From assembly GCA_016179765.1 (NCBI GenBank), contig JACPCL010000033.1, positions 1-64,000 of the forward strand: a stretch of 64,000 nt of DNA. The letters are read 5' to 3'. Position 1 is the stretch's first letter. Each line of letters opens with the position of its first letter. Positions 1 to 7,602 of this stretch are shown here, one piece after another. The notes beneath the pieces were generated by a model. It searched no databases, was not told the DNA's origin, and was given only the letters and a program-made list of their open reading frames with translations. Made by a program: the position numbers and the translations under genes. Source of the DNA: Chloroflexota bacterium (GTDB taxonomy: Bacteria; Chloroflexota; Dehalococcoidia; Lucifugimonadales; JACPCL1).

Positions 1-78
1 TCATCGGCGGTGGGCGTCTTCTGGCAGAATCTCTCCCAGGCCGTCCCTCATGGGCGGCAGGGGGATTACGCTACTCAT
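1..78 (-). other. Window-edge stretch with a 25-codon open frame
   Basis: A 25-codon frame on the minus strand (ATG at 78, TGA at 3-1) ends in an ATGA overlap whose ATG (4-2) leads out of the window. Part of the stretch resembles the C/G-rich repeat seen throughout the window (GGCGGCAGGGGGATTACG), so the short frame may be repeat-derived. The ATG at the edge could open the next gene after ispD; ispF is a common neighbour, but nothing of it is visible. Confidence 0.2.
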
Positions 79-124
79 CAGTACACCCAACCACCGACGT
101 CTGTAAACATACAAGGGGATATAC

Positions 125-161
125 ATCCTTCCCATTAGGGAAGGATGCCAGTGGATTAGGT
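125..161. repeat. Family-A palindrome at the 3' end of ispD
   Basis: ATCCTTCCC and GGGAAGGAT are paired across a 4-nt loop (125-146) and followed by GTGGATTAGGT. The TTA at 156-158 of this element is the TAA stop codon of ispD on the minus strand, so the repeat supplies the gene's terminus. Confidence 0.6.
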
Positions 162-890
162 CAACCTTCGCAGCAGCGCCTCGGCGATGGTCATGTCCTC
201 TGGCGTCGTTACCTTGATGTTAGCATAGGAGCCGAGATAGAGGTGCACCGGATGGCCCGCCCGCTCCATGAGGGAGGCGTCGTCGGTGGCAGGCGTATCT
301 AGGAAGCGCCGATAGGCGCCCAGGAGAGCCTCGCGGGAGAACATCTGGGGCGTCTGCACGGCCCACAGCTTGCTCCTATCGGGCGTCTCCCGCACCGCCC
401 CACCGTCGCCGACAATCTTGATGGTGTCCTTAACCGGCACGGCGGCCACGGCGGAGCCGAAGCGCGCCGCCTCCTCTAGCCCGCGATTGATGACCTCCGG
501 CGTGACGCAGGGACGGGCGCCGTCGTGGACGGCTACCCAGGGCAGTGGAGGCACGCACTGGAGGCCGTTCCACACGGAGTCCTGCCTGCGTGGCCCGCCG
601 GGGCAGACGGCGCAAACCTTGGAGAAGGGGTGCTCTTTGACCAGGGCTCTGCCCCGCTCCAGGCTCTCTCTGCTCAGGACCAGGACGATGGCCTCTATCT
701 GGGGCGCGGCCTCAAAGGCGGCGAGGGTGTGGGCCAAGAGGGGCTTGCCCAGCAGGAGGGCAAAGAGCTTGTCCACACCCTCCATGCGGGCGCTCTGGCC
801 GGCGGCGACGATGACGGCGGCGGCGCAAACACTGGCTGTCCCCCCTTCCCACGTAGGGAAGGGGGGCAGGGGGTTAGGTCTCTCCCTCAT
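156..890 (-). CDS. ispD: 2-C-methyl-D-erythritol 4-phosphate cytidylyltransferase
   Basis: Transfers CMP from CTP to methylerythritol phosphate in the cytosolic non-mevalonate isoprenoid pathway. The nucleotide-binding loop AAVIVAAGQSARM lies at about residues 24-36 with Lys at 41, and VHDGARP at 121-127; 244 residues is slightly long for the family. The ATG at 890 overlaps the TGA of the upstream PIN/TRAM gene (ATGA), so the two are probably translationally coupled. Residues 2-17 (RERPNPLPPFPTWEGG) are encoded by a family-A palindrome and precede the conserved fold, which begins near Val21. A second copy supplies the stop codon. Function is secure; whether translation starts at 890 or at a later codon is not. 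Confidence 0.93.
   Translation of the reverse strand: MRERPNPLPPFPTWEGGTASVCAAAVIVAAGQSARMEGVDKLFALLLGKPLLAHTLAAFEAAPQIEAIVLVLSRESLERGRALVKEHPFSKVCAVCPGGPRRQDSVWNGLQCVPPLPWVAVHDGARPCVTPEVINRGLEEAARFGSAVAAVPVKDTIKIVGDGGAVRETPDRSKLWAVQTPQMFSREALLGAYRRFLDTPATDDASLMERAGHPVHLYLGSYANIKVTTPEDMTIAEALLRRLT
841..880. repeat. Family-A palindrome inside the 5' end of ispD
   Basis: CCCCCCTTCCC and GGGAAGGGGGG are separated by a short loop and followed by CAGGGGGTTAGGT. On the minus strand it is read in frame as the N-terminal extension of IspD. Confidence 0.65.
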
Positions 891-1930
891 CGGCCCTTGA
901 CCTGGGTGAAGATGAGGCGGCCGGCGGCGGTCTGGAGGACGCGAGTGACCGCCACGTCTACGGTGCTGCCCACGTAACGCCGGCCGTTCTCCACCACGAT
1001 CATAGTGCCGTCGTCCAGGAAGGCGACGCCCTGGCCCTGCTCCTTGCCCTCCTGGATGACGCGCACCTGGAGCTCCTCGCCGGGGATGACCAGGGATTTG
1101 ACGGCGTTGGCCAGCTCATTCACGTTCAGGACTGCGACGCCCTGGAGTTCGGCCACGCGGTTCAGGGTGTAGTCTGTGGTAACAATGGGCGCGCCAAGGC
1201 TCTTGGCTAGCATCACCAGCTTGGCGTCCACCTCCATGCCGTTCCACCGGTCCACATCCAGCACATGAACGGGGATGTCCGTCTCCTTCTGGAGCCTATT
1301 AAGGATTTCAAGGCCGCGCCGTCCCCGGTTGCGGCGGGTGGAGTCGCTGGAGTCTGCGATGTGGCGGAGCTCATCCAGCACGAAGCGTGGGACAATGAGG
1401 GCGCCTCCTAGAAAACCGGTCTGGCTGATGTCGGCGATGCGCCCATCTATGATGGCGCTGGTGTCCAGCACCACCTGCCCGCCGCCCCGCACCCGCGCCA
1501 TGGAGTGGCTACCCAATCGGGGCGCCAGGGCTGCCACGTCCTCTTCATGGCTGACCAGGAGGAGGACGCCTGCTGCACCCAGCAGGAGGCTCAATGCCAA
1601 AGGCAGCCACGTGCCGGGCCAGCCAGGGATGTCGCCCAAGGGCACGGAGAGAAGAGCGGCTACCACGAGACCAAGGATGAGTCCGATGATGGCGGCTACG
1701 ATGCGAGAGGGTGGCGCCCCCTGAAGCCCATGAAGGAGAGCCCGGCCTGGGGCGAGGAGCAGGAGCGGGGAGGCCAGGATGCCCAGGAGCGCCCCTACAC
1801 CTGCGCCTGCGAGGCCTCCGAGGGAGGGGGGCGCGGCGTCCCAGAAGGTAGCGGCAAGCGTCCCCACTCCCCAGCCTGCGCCGCCCAGGGCAACAGCGCC
1901 CAGTAACCTCACGTTAGGGTGCGAAACCAT
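887..1930 (-). CDS. PIN/TRAM-domain integral membrane protein, YacL-like
   Basis: 347 residues. The first ~130 are hydrophobic with four likely membrane spans. A PIN nuclease domain follows from about 150 (VLDTSAIIDGRI, acidic residues in VLDVDRWNGMEVD and VTTDYTLN), then a C-terminal TRAM RNA-binding domain (GEELQVRVIQEGKEQGQG, DDGTMIVVENG). This is the YacL architecture, a membrane-anchored putative ribonuclease of unknown physiological target. It heads an operon with ispD (4-nt overlap), an arrangement common in Gram-positive bacteria and Chloroflexota. A near-consensus sigma-70 promoter lies about 145 bp upstream. Confidence 0.9.
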   Translation of the reverse strand: MVSHPNVRLLGAVALGGAGWGVGTLAATFWDAAPPSLGGLAGAGVGALLGILASPLLLLAPGRALLHGLQGAPPSRIVAAIIGLILGLVVAALLSVPLGDIPGWPGTWLPLALSLLLGAAGVLLLVSHEEDVAALAPRLGSHSMARVRGGGQVVLDTSAIIDGRIADISQTGFLGGALIVPRFVLDELRHIADSSDSTRRNRGRRGLEILNRLQKETDIPVHVLDVDRWNGMEVDAKLVMLAKSLGAPIVTTDYTLNRVAELQGVAVLNVNELANAVKSLVIPGEELQVRVIQEGKEQGQGVAFLDDGTMIVVENGRRYVGSTVDVAVTRVLQTAAGRLIFTQVKGR

Positions 1931-2073
1931 AGGCCCTCCTCCTCCGCACTCCCCCGCGGCGTGTAGGCGAAGTGTTGAGTAGTTCTTCTATTCGGCTGCT
2001 CCTGAGAAGCGATCCCGGCGCTGTTCTCAATGGCAAAGGATTCTCCGTGGGGAACCCCCGGTGCCTCTGTCCC

Positions 2074-2102
2074 ATCGTATCAAAGGGGTATGAATCTGTC
2101 AA
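2074..2102 (-). promoter_or_regulatory. Sigma-70 promoter of the yacL-ispD operon
   Basis: On the minus strand TTGACA (2102-2097) is followed after exactly 17 bp by TACGAT (2079-2074). It points at the PIN/TRAM gene starting at 1930. Five of six bases of the -10 box match. Confidence 0.7.
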
Positions 2103-2111
2103 AAGCTGGGG

Positions 2112-2714
2112 TTACTTTTCCAGGAAAAAGAGGTCGTAGCCCAGGGAGCAGGCCATAGCCACGCCTATGGAGCGCAGGGTCTTGCCAAGAAGGGTGACGG
2201 CAAAAAACCGCCAGAAGGGCATGTGCAACGCGCCTGCGATCAGGCCCACCACGTCAAAGAAAGGGTTGGGCACCAGGGCAAAGAGCAGGACCACGATCCA
2301 GCCACGGCGCTCTACCCAGGGACGAATGCGCGCGTAGAGGGCGTTCCTCTGGGCCAGGCCCCTGCCACTGAACCCGGCCATGTAGCCGGTGACCTCTCCC
2401 AGGGCCTGCCCCAGGCCGCCAACAACGCCTACAAGGGGGGGATTGAGCAGCGCGCCGCCAGAGCAAACGGCCAGGATGGCGGGCACGGGCAGGATGACCG
2501 AGGCGTTGCCCAGAAGGGATATGAGGAAGATGGCCGGATAGCCCGCCCCTTTGAGATGCTCCAGGTTGCTCTGGTACACCACGGCCAGGGCAGAAACGGC
2601 CACCACGGCCGTCAGGGCTAGAAGTCGCAGGTACAGCGTAGGAACCCGCCAGCGTATCTTCTCTCTTAATCTCAGCACTCTTTGGACAAGGGAGCCCTTG
2701 GGCTGCGGCGTCAT
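2112..2714 (-). CDS. VTT-domain (DedA/YdjX-like) membrane protein
   Basis: 200 residues with about five hydrophobic segments. The VTT signature region includes GNASVILPVPAIL, ALGEVTGYMAG, a basic stretch around RIRPWVERRGW and VPNPFFDVVGLIAGAL. DedA/VTT proteins are inner-membrane proteins linked to lipid scrambling and proton-dependent envelope homeostasis in other bacteria. The start codon overlaps the stop of the upstream hydrolase gene (ATGA at 2714-2711), so the two form an operon. The cargo cannot be told from sequence. Confidence 0.85.
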   Translation of the reverse strand: MTPQPKGSLVQRVLRLREKIRWRVPTLYLRLLALTAVVAVSALAVVYQSNLEHLKGAGYPAIFLISLLGNASVILPVPAILAVCSGGALLNPPLVGVVGGLGQALGEVTGYMAGFSGRGLAQRNALYARIRPWVERRGWIVVLLFALVPNPFFDVVGLIAGALHMPFWRFFAVTLLGKTLRSIGVAMACSLGYDLFFLEK

Positions 2715-3607
2715 CGGACGGGACGCTCCCGTCCCTCAGAGCTGGCCTGGCGCAGCGAGGCGGAGCTGGAAGAGACCTGCTCTAGAAAATGGGACACCCG
2801 CTGGTTGAACTCCGCAGTCTTCTCTATCTGTGGAAGGTGGCCGCACTCCGGGAGGACGTAGACCAGGGTATCGGGGCGCGCCTCCCTGGCCCGGTAGGCG
2901 TGGGCCACGGGGATGATGCGGTCATCCTCTCCCCACACCAGCAGGACTGGACAGGAGAGGCGCCGGAAGCCTTCCATCTGCACCAGAGAAGGTCTGAGGC
3001 CGCCCAGGGCTACGCCGTGACGAAGGGCGCTGAGGACGACGCCTCGCACGCCGGGGGCGGAGGCCATGCGATGGATCTCGGCGGCTATTTCAGGGTCAAG
3101 CGTCTCCGGGCGATAGACGAGGCTGGGCAGGAGACCTGGGCCGAACCGCATCTCCATCGCCGCCAGGAGAGGGCCAATTACCGGCACGGAGGCCCATCGC
3201 ATGGCTCTGGCAAGCTCCCGGCCCAGGCCGGCAGGGCTGGCCAGGGCCAGAGCAGCCACGCGGTCCGGATGGCGGGCGGCGGTCGCCAGGGCCAGCAGGC
3301 CTCCCAGGGAGTTGCCCACAAGGATGGCCCGGGGCAGTCCCACGCTGTCCATGAAGGCGGTGGTGAACCGTACCCCAAAGTCCAGCGTGTAGGGCACGCG
3401 GGGTCTGGCTGAATCGCCGTGGCCTGGCAGGTCAGGGGCGTAGACGGTGCCCAGGCTAGCCAGGCTGGGCACGTTCAGTCGCCAGATGGCGTGCGATGCG
3501 CCCAGGCCGTGAATCAGGAGCACGGGGGGGCCGCTCCCTGCTACGGTGTAGCTGGTAGTACCGATGCCCGGAAGACGGACCTGATGGAGCTTGAAAGCGG
3601 CCTGCAT
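2711..3607 (-). CDS. Alpha/beta hydrolase
   Basis: 298 residues with a complete alpha/beta-hydrolase core: oxyanion segment HGLGASHAIW (33-42), nucleophile elbow GNSLGG with Ser100, acid in WGEDDRIIP (Asp229) and His257 in ECGHLP. No signal peptide is evident, so it should be cytosolic. The substrate is unknown; the sequence resembles general esterase/epoxide-hydrolase-like proteins. It is first gene of a pair with the VTT protein, with overlapping stop and start. TATACT at 3678-3673 is a possible -10 box, but no good -35 box is visible. Confidence 0.87.
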   Translation of the reverse strand: MQAAFKLHQVRLPGIGTTSYTVAGSGPPVLLIHGLGASHAIWRLNVPSLASLGTVYAPDLPGHGDSARPRVPYTLDFGVRFTTAFMDSVGLPRAILVGNSLGGLLALATAARHPDRVAALALASPAGLGRELARAMRWASVPVIGPLLAAMEMRFGPGLLPSLVYRPETLDPEIAAEIHRMASAPGVRGVVLSALRHGVALGGLRPSLVQMEGFRRLSCPVLLVWGEDDRIIPVAHAYRAREARPDTLVYVLPECGHLPQIEKTAEFNQRVSHFLEQVSSSSASLRQASSEGRERPVR

Positions 3608-3693
3608 ACTGGGCTGAGACGTTGGGGCGTCGCCTTAAAAGTCGCCCTCAGCTTTCTCCAGAATACCCGTAGAGTATAGCAGACCCCCTGCCA

Positions 3694-3722
3694 TTGCCTG
3701 CCCACCCTTTTGCCGCTAAGAT
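3694..3722 (+). promoter_or_regulatory. Promoter of the PHP gene
   Basis: TTGCCT (3694-3699) and TAAGAT (3717-3722) are separated by 17 bp. The predicted start of transcription lies just before the AGGAGG ribosome-binding site at 3731. Confidence 0.5.
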
Positions 3723-3747
3723 ACAACCTCAGGAGGTGGCCCTGTCT

Positions 3748-4407
3748 ATGTTCATTGACATGCACTGCCACTCCGTGTCCTCGGATGACTCACGGGCCAC
3801 GGTGGAGCAGTACCTGAAATGGGTGCAGGTGCTGCGCAAGCGGGGACACCGGGTGGATGGCATCGTGCTGACGGAGCACCGCAAGTTTGACGCCGGGCAT
3901 GACTACTCCTCCCTGGCCAGCCAGTACGGCGTGGTAGTCCTGAAAGGCTCTGAGTTGGACACCCGTTATGGCCACTTCCTGGTCTACGGCGTCACTGACC
4001 GGCTGCTGAGGGCCGTCAACTTCGCGGACGTGGCGATGGACGCGGTGGAGCTGGTGCGTTATGCCAGGGAATGCGGGGCCATCGCCGTGCCAGCCCATCC
4101 GGGCCGCTTCGGCATTGGCTTTATAGAGTACATTGACGGTGGCCCGGACTTCAGCGGCGTGGAGATTGTGGAGTACCTTAACGGCGGCAGCCGCCGAGGT
4201 GAGAATGAGCGGGGCCAGGAACTGGCCGACCAGCGCAAGCTCCTGGGCATCGGCGGCAGCGATGCCCACTTCGTCAGCGCCATTGCTACGTGCATGACGG
4301 AGTTCCCCAGGGCTATCCACAGCGAAGGGGAGCTGGTAGAGGGCCTCTACGCCGGGCAGTTCCGCCCCGTCCGCCTGGAGGAGACCAACCACCAATCCCC
4401 TGGTTGA
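3748..4407 (+). CDS. PHP-domain phosphoesterase
   Basis: 219 residues from the ATG at 3748, chosen because AGGAGG (3731-3736) stands 11 nt upstream and because the PHP metal motif follows at once (DMHCHS, His6 and His8). Further metal-ligand motifs are TEHRKFD, AHPGRFG and GSDAH. PHP proteins hydrolyse phosphoesters, for example histidinol phosphate or nucleotide 3',5'-bisphosphates; the substrate here is unknown. It stands alone, divergent from the hydrolase/VTT pair. Confidence 0.85.
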   Translation: MFIDMHCHSVSSDDSRATVEQYLKWVQVLRKRGHRVDGIVLTEHRKFDAGHDYSSLASQYGVVVLKGSELDTRYGHFLVYGVTDRLLRAVNFADVAMDAVELVRYARECGAIAVPAHPGRFGIGFIEYIDGGPDFSGVEIVEYLNGGSRRGENERGQELADQRKLLGIGGSDAHFVSAIATCMTEFPRAIHSEGELVEGLYAGQFRPVRLEETNHQSPG

Positions 4408-4437
4408 GGCCAGAGGCCCCCAACCCCAGGAGCATTG

Positions 4438-4619
4438 AGAGCTTGTGAAGCAATGGTCTGCCGTGGCAATTGGGACAGCAACTGTCATTCTAGAGCCAAG
4501 TGGTCAAGCGACCTTAGCTTTCTATGGCGCTCCGCTTCGCGAAGAATCTCTCACCGCTGTCGCCTTCCCGAGGGCCGCGGCAGCGGCCCGTCGCTTGCTA
4601 ACGTTTTTTCACAAGCTCT
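4438..4619. repeat. 182-bp non-coding element with 12-bp terminal inverted repeats
   Basis: AGAGCTTGTGAA at 4438-4449 is perfectly inverted as TTCACAAGCTCT at 4608-4619. The interior has no convincing reading frame. Size and ends suit a MITE or a decayed transposon remnant; only one copy is visible here. Confidence 0.4.
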
Positions 4620-4639
4620 GAGCGTAGCAGGAGGATACC

Positions 4640-5095
4640 GTGGCGACTGAGCAACAGCTAGACTTTGACCGCAGCCAGCTTGGGGTGGAGTACCCCGCCG
4701 GCGCCTTCCAGGTGCGCAAAGAGGATATCCTGCGCTACTGCAAGGCCATCGCCGAGCGGGCGCCGGTACACACGGATGAGGAGGCCGCCAGAGCCGCCGG
4801 CCATCCGAGCCTTCTGGCGCCTCCCACCTTCTGCGCCATGTTCGTGCGGGCCATGGGCCGGCCGGACATACGCCTCACCTTTGGCCGCACCAGCTTCCAC
4901 GCCGGCGAGGCCCTGGAGGCCCACGCCCCCATCTATGCAGGCGATACGCTGAGCGCCGCCACCAGACTGAAAGAGGTGTACGCCAAAACGGGGCGTTCCG
5001 GCACGATGGCCTTCATCGTGTGGGAGACCAGCTTCACCAACCAGCATGGGGAGCTGGTAGCCAGCGTCCAGGAGTCCTTCGTACGAAGGGATTGA
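4640..5095 (+). CDS. MaoC-type dehydratase, subunit A (FAS1-like hot-dog)
   Basis: 151 residues from a GTG preceded by AGGAGG. It resembles the N-terminal (FAS1-like, HadA-type) hot-dog half of MaoC dehydratases: VRKEDILRYCKAIAE and HPSLLAPPTFCAMFVRAMG are typical, but the catalytic Asp/His of active MaoC halves is not evident. The next gene begins 11 nt downstream and carries the other half, as in mycobacterial HadA/HadB heterodimers that hydrate enoyl thioesters. The physiological substrate is not deducible. Confidence 0.8.
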   Translation: MATEQQLDFDRSQLGVEYPAGAFQVRKEDILRYCKAIAERAPVHTDEEAARAAGHPSLLAPPTFCAMFVRAMGRPDIRLTFGRTSFHAGEALEAHAPIYAGDTLSAATRLKEVYAKTGRSGTMAFIVWETSFTNQHGELVASVQESFVRRD

Positions 5096-5106
5096 GAGGA
5101 GCCGGT

Positions 5107-5532
5107 ATGCCCCGCTACTTTGACGACGTAGAGATGGGAGAGGAGCTCGGTCCCCTTGAGACAACGGCCACGGACGCCTCTGTGCGGGAGTTTTGCGAGG
5201 TGTGGGGCACGGGGAGCGCCAACCGCTTCACCGACCATGAAGCGGCCCGCAAGGAGGGCCTGACGGGGGCCATCGTCCCCGGCATCATGAGTATGGCCTT
5301 GCTGTCGCAACTGCTCACCCAGTGGGCCGATGGTGGCTCTGTCAAGAAGCTGGACGTGGTGTTCCGGCAGCTTGTGCCGCACAACATACCCCTGCGCATC
5401 GTGGGCGTGGTCACCGATAAGAACCAGGTAGCGGGAGAAAACCTGGTGGAGTGTGATGTCTACCTGGAGACCGGCCAGGGTGACCGCATGGTGGGCGGCA
5501 AGGCGACCCTGTCCCTCCCCAGGAAGGAATGA
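5107..5532 (+). CDS. MaoC-type dehydratase, subunit B
   Basis: 141 residues from the ATG at 5107, which has GAGGAG a few bases upstream; a longer frame from 5020 overlaps subunit A and is unlikely. This is the likely catalytic hot-dog half: FDDVEMGEELGP, then NRFTDHEAARKEGLTGAIVPGIMSMALLSQLL, where D and H in the TDHEAA region correspond to the MaoC hydratase dyad. Forms an operon, and presumably a heterodimer, with the preceding gene. The stop codon runs directly into a 50-bp perfect palindrome. Confidence 0.82.
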   Translation: MPRYFDDVEMGEELGPLETTATDASVREFCEVWGTGSANRFTDHEAARKEGLTGAIVPGIMSMALLSQLLTQWADGGSVKKLDVVFRQLVPHNIPLRIVGVVTDKNQVAGENLVECDVYLETGQGDRMVGGKATLSLPRKE

Positions 5533-5580
5533 AGGTAAAGATGGGTGTTGCGGCTAGCCGCAACACCCATCTTTACCTTC
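5531..5580. terminator. 50-bp perfect palindrome, likely bidirectional terminator
   Basis: Both halves (25 nt each) are exact complements with no unpaired loop; the left half starts GAAGGTAAAGATGGG and the centre is GCGGCTAGCCGC. It begins inside the TGA of the MaoC gene and lies between convergent genes. There is no poly-T tail beyond CTTTACCTTC, so termination is inferred from position. Confidence 0.55.
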
Positions 5581-5930
5581 TCGCTCTCCCCTTTCCCGAT
5601 GCGGGACGCTGCTCCCAGAGTCCATAACCTCTCCCCCTGCGGTCTCCCTCTCCCATAGGGAGAGGGAGACGATGATCTGAAGAATCGGTGTGATGCGCCA
5701 ACGGCGCATCACATCGATTCAAACCTATCTTCTCCCCCTTCCCCCAGGGGAAGGGGGAGCCAGAGGGGGTTAGGTTATCTGGTTGAACACCTGCAGGAGA
5801 AGGGAACGTTTGAACCTGGGGGTATCCCCCAGGCCTCCTGTGGAAACCTCGGTCCCCACACCTTCCTCTCTTTTGATTCAAAGCCCAGCATCGGGAGAGG
5901 GAGATAGAGGGGATGAGGTCAGTTCAGGGG
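5581..5930. repeat. Intergenic composite: inverted family-A copies flanking a hairpin
   Basis: No gene is visible. A family-A copy reading CATAACCTCTCCCCC (5622-5670) and an inverted copy ending GGGGGTTAGGTT (5731-5777) flank a hairpin at 5682-5720 (GATGCGCC, loop AAC, GGCGCATC, 18-nt arms with one mismatch). The same hairpin core recurs at 19487-19523. Confidence 0.55.
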
Positions 5931-7319
5931 CTAGGGCGGCAGCGGGGCTGCACAGGTGAGCCAGGCGGAGCGCTCCCGTATGGCCCGCTGGAGTTGGGCG
6001 TGGGCCAAGAGGCGTCCCTGGTTGGCGGCGGACAAGCTACTGTTGGCGGCGGCGGCGCTGCCCTGGGCCAGAAGCTCCATAGCCCGCTGCATGGTCTGCA
6101 CACTAGCGAACAGGGTCTCCTTGATGGGGCCGGCGTCCCCCGGCGCCACAGTGTCTGCCACATCCACCGAAAGCTGCGCCCACCGCTGTCCGAACCGGAG
6201 GAACTCCTGGGTGTCCTGGACCGGGTTCTGGCGATTTGATCGTTCCAGGAACTGGTTCCAGTCCCGTGTCAGGTCCGCCTCCGCCGCCTCCTGAGAGGTC
6301 AGGCGGCAGAGAGCATCGCCAACCTGCTCTGCCGGGCTTACGTTCGCCAAGACGTGCTGCATGAAGGCCTGCCACACCTCCTGGGCTGGCCTGCTCAGGA
6401 CCGTTTCAAAGGTTGCCAAAGACTCATCAGGGGCTTTGGCGTACCCGGCCACCAGTTGGGACAACACCTGGCTGCCGTAGGCTGCGGCTACGTACTCCAC
6501 CATTTGCCATCCCTCCGCATAGGCCAGGTCCAGTGTGGTGTAATCGGGCGGTGAATCCCACGGAAAGGCGTCTAGCTCCTGGGGCATGAGCAGCCTCCCC
6601 TGTTCCGCAGCTTGGCGCACCTTGAGCCTTGCCTGTAACGTCCTGGCATCGGTTTCATCTGTGCCTATCAGGAGGTCCACCCGCACAGCCACGTACTCCG
6701 CCACCCCCTCCCCGAGCCATTGAGGGAGGGCCGGGGCTGCAATGTGGGTCAGCTCGTGGGCGGTGTTGTGGACCAGCCCCTTGGCCTGGGCGTTGATGTA
6801 GACCCGGGCGTCCAGGGCGCGGCCTTCGGCTAGACCGTAGACGGCGAACCCCGCCAGCCAGGAGGGGTGCTGGAACTGGTTTTGGCCGGCAAAGAGATTG
6901 AAGGGGCTTTCCCAGGTGACAAAGAGGTCTATGGGCGGCAACTCAGCGACCCCCAGCTCCTGGCTCTGCACCTGCTGAGTGGCCATGAAGGTGTCCTTGA
7001 CCTGCTGGACCGTGGGGTAGTCTACCCAGGGCTCGTAGAGGAGGGAGGCGCCATTCAGGGCCTCTTTTAGATACAGCCGCCCCTCCTTGATCGCGGCGCT
7101 GACGTGGGGAGCAACGGGTTGCTGGACCTGGGGCGTAGGGGCCGCCGTGGCAAGGGGGGTCGCGCCCCTGCCCACCAGCCAGTCGCTCACGTCCTGACAT
7201 GCGCCGGTGGCCAGGGAAGTCAGCAGCATCAGGGCAAGGGGAAGGAGGCGGTTGGGGAAGGTGTGCAGGAGCATATAGCTAAGGAACTCTCTCAAAAACC
7301 TTGGCAGCACCGTCCCCAT
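5931..7319 (-). CDS. Peptidase-MA-like (gluzincin) lipoprotein
   Basis: About 462 residues from the ATG at 7319, which has GGGGAG upstream; a further in-frame ATG at 7274 opens directly on the hydrophobic signal segment. The lipobox is near SLATGAC, so it is probably a lipid-anchored surface protein. The zinc motif HELTH (about residues 188-192) followed by LPQWLGEGVAEYVA matches the gluzincin pattern of peptidase-MA-like proteins, with Glu in the second motif as the third ligand. The remainder is helical and unrecognised. Codons upstream of 7319 overlap a mobile-element copy and are unlikely to be translated. Substrate unknown. Confidence 0.75.
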   Translation of the reverse strand: MGTVLPRFLREFLSYMLLHTFPNRLLPLALMLLTSLATGACQDVSDWLVGRGATPLATAAPTPQVQQPVAPHVSAAIKEGRLYLKEALNGASLLYEPWVDYPTVQQVKDTFMATQQVQSQELGVAELPPIDLFVTWESPFNLFAGQNQFQHPSWLAGFAVYGLAEGRALDARVYINAQAKGLVHNTAHELTHIAAPALPQWLGEGVAEYVAVRVDLLIGTDETDARTLQARLKVRQAAEQGRLLMPQELDAFPWDSPPDYTTLDLAYAEGWQMVEYVAAAYGSQVLSQLVAGYAKAPDESLATFETVLSRPAQEVWQAFMQHVLANVSPAEQVGDALCRLTSQEAAEADLTRDWNQFLERSNRQNPVQDTQEFLRFGQRWAQLSVDVADTVAPGDAGPIKETLFASVQTMQRAMELLAQGSAAAANSSLSAANQGRLLAHAQLQRAIRERSAWLTCAAPLPP

Positions 7320-7382
7320 TCGGCTCCCCAGTTTGCTTCGTTCAGGGCAAGCTCTGAGGAGGGGCCATGATGCCCCAGCCTT

Positions 7383-7549
7383 ATGGTTATTGGCCAAATA
7401 CTTTTGCTTCCGCAAGCAGGAGTCAACCCCCTATCCCTGCCTTCCCCCGCAAGGGGGGAAGGTGGCTTCCTCCCCCTTGACGGGGGAGGATTGAGGTAGG
7501 GGTGAAACGGTCCGCTACTTGCAAGATAAGTTGTCTTGTTAGTGACCAT
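7383..7549. mobile_element. MITE-like element, copy 1 (167 bp)
   Basis: The ends are inverted: ATGGTTATT at 7383 and a GTGACCAT end at 7542-7549. The interior holds two C/G-rich hairpins (CCTTCCCCCGCAAGGGG and CTCCCCCTTGACGGGGGAG). The outer flanks CCCCAGCCT (left) and AGGCTGGGG (right) are the two halves of a hairpin that is uninterrupted at 46938, so this copy appears to have inserted into it. Related copies lie at 15572 and 46754. Confidence 0.6.
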
Positions 7550-7602
7550 CAGGCTGGGGTAAATGCAGCCATTGTAGACGGTTTCTAAGGAAGTGCAATG
7601 GC

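Noticed and set aside
1914-2102. Short minus-strand frame between the VTT and PIN/TRAM genes
   Set aside because: It overlaps the strong promoter at 2074-2102 and has no ribosome-binding site or recognisable sequence.
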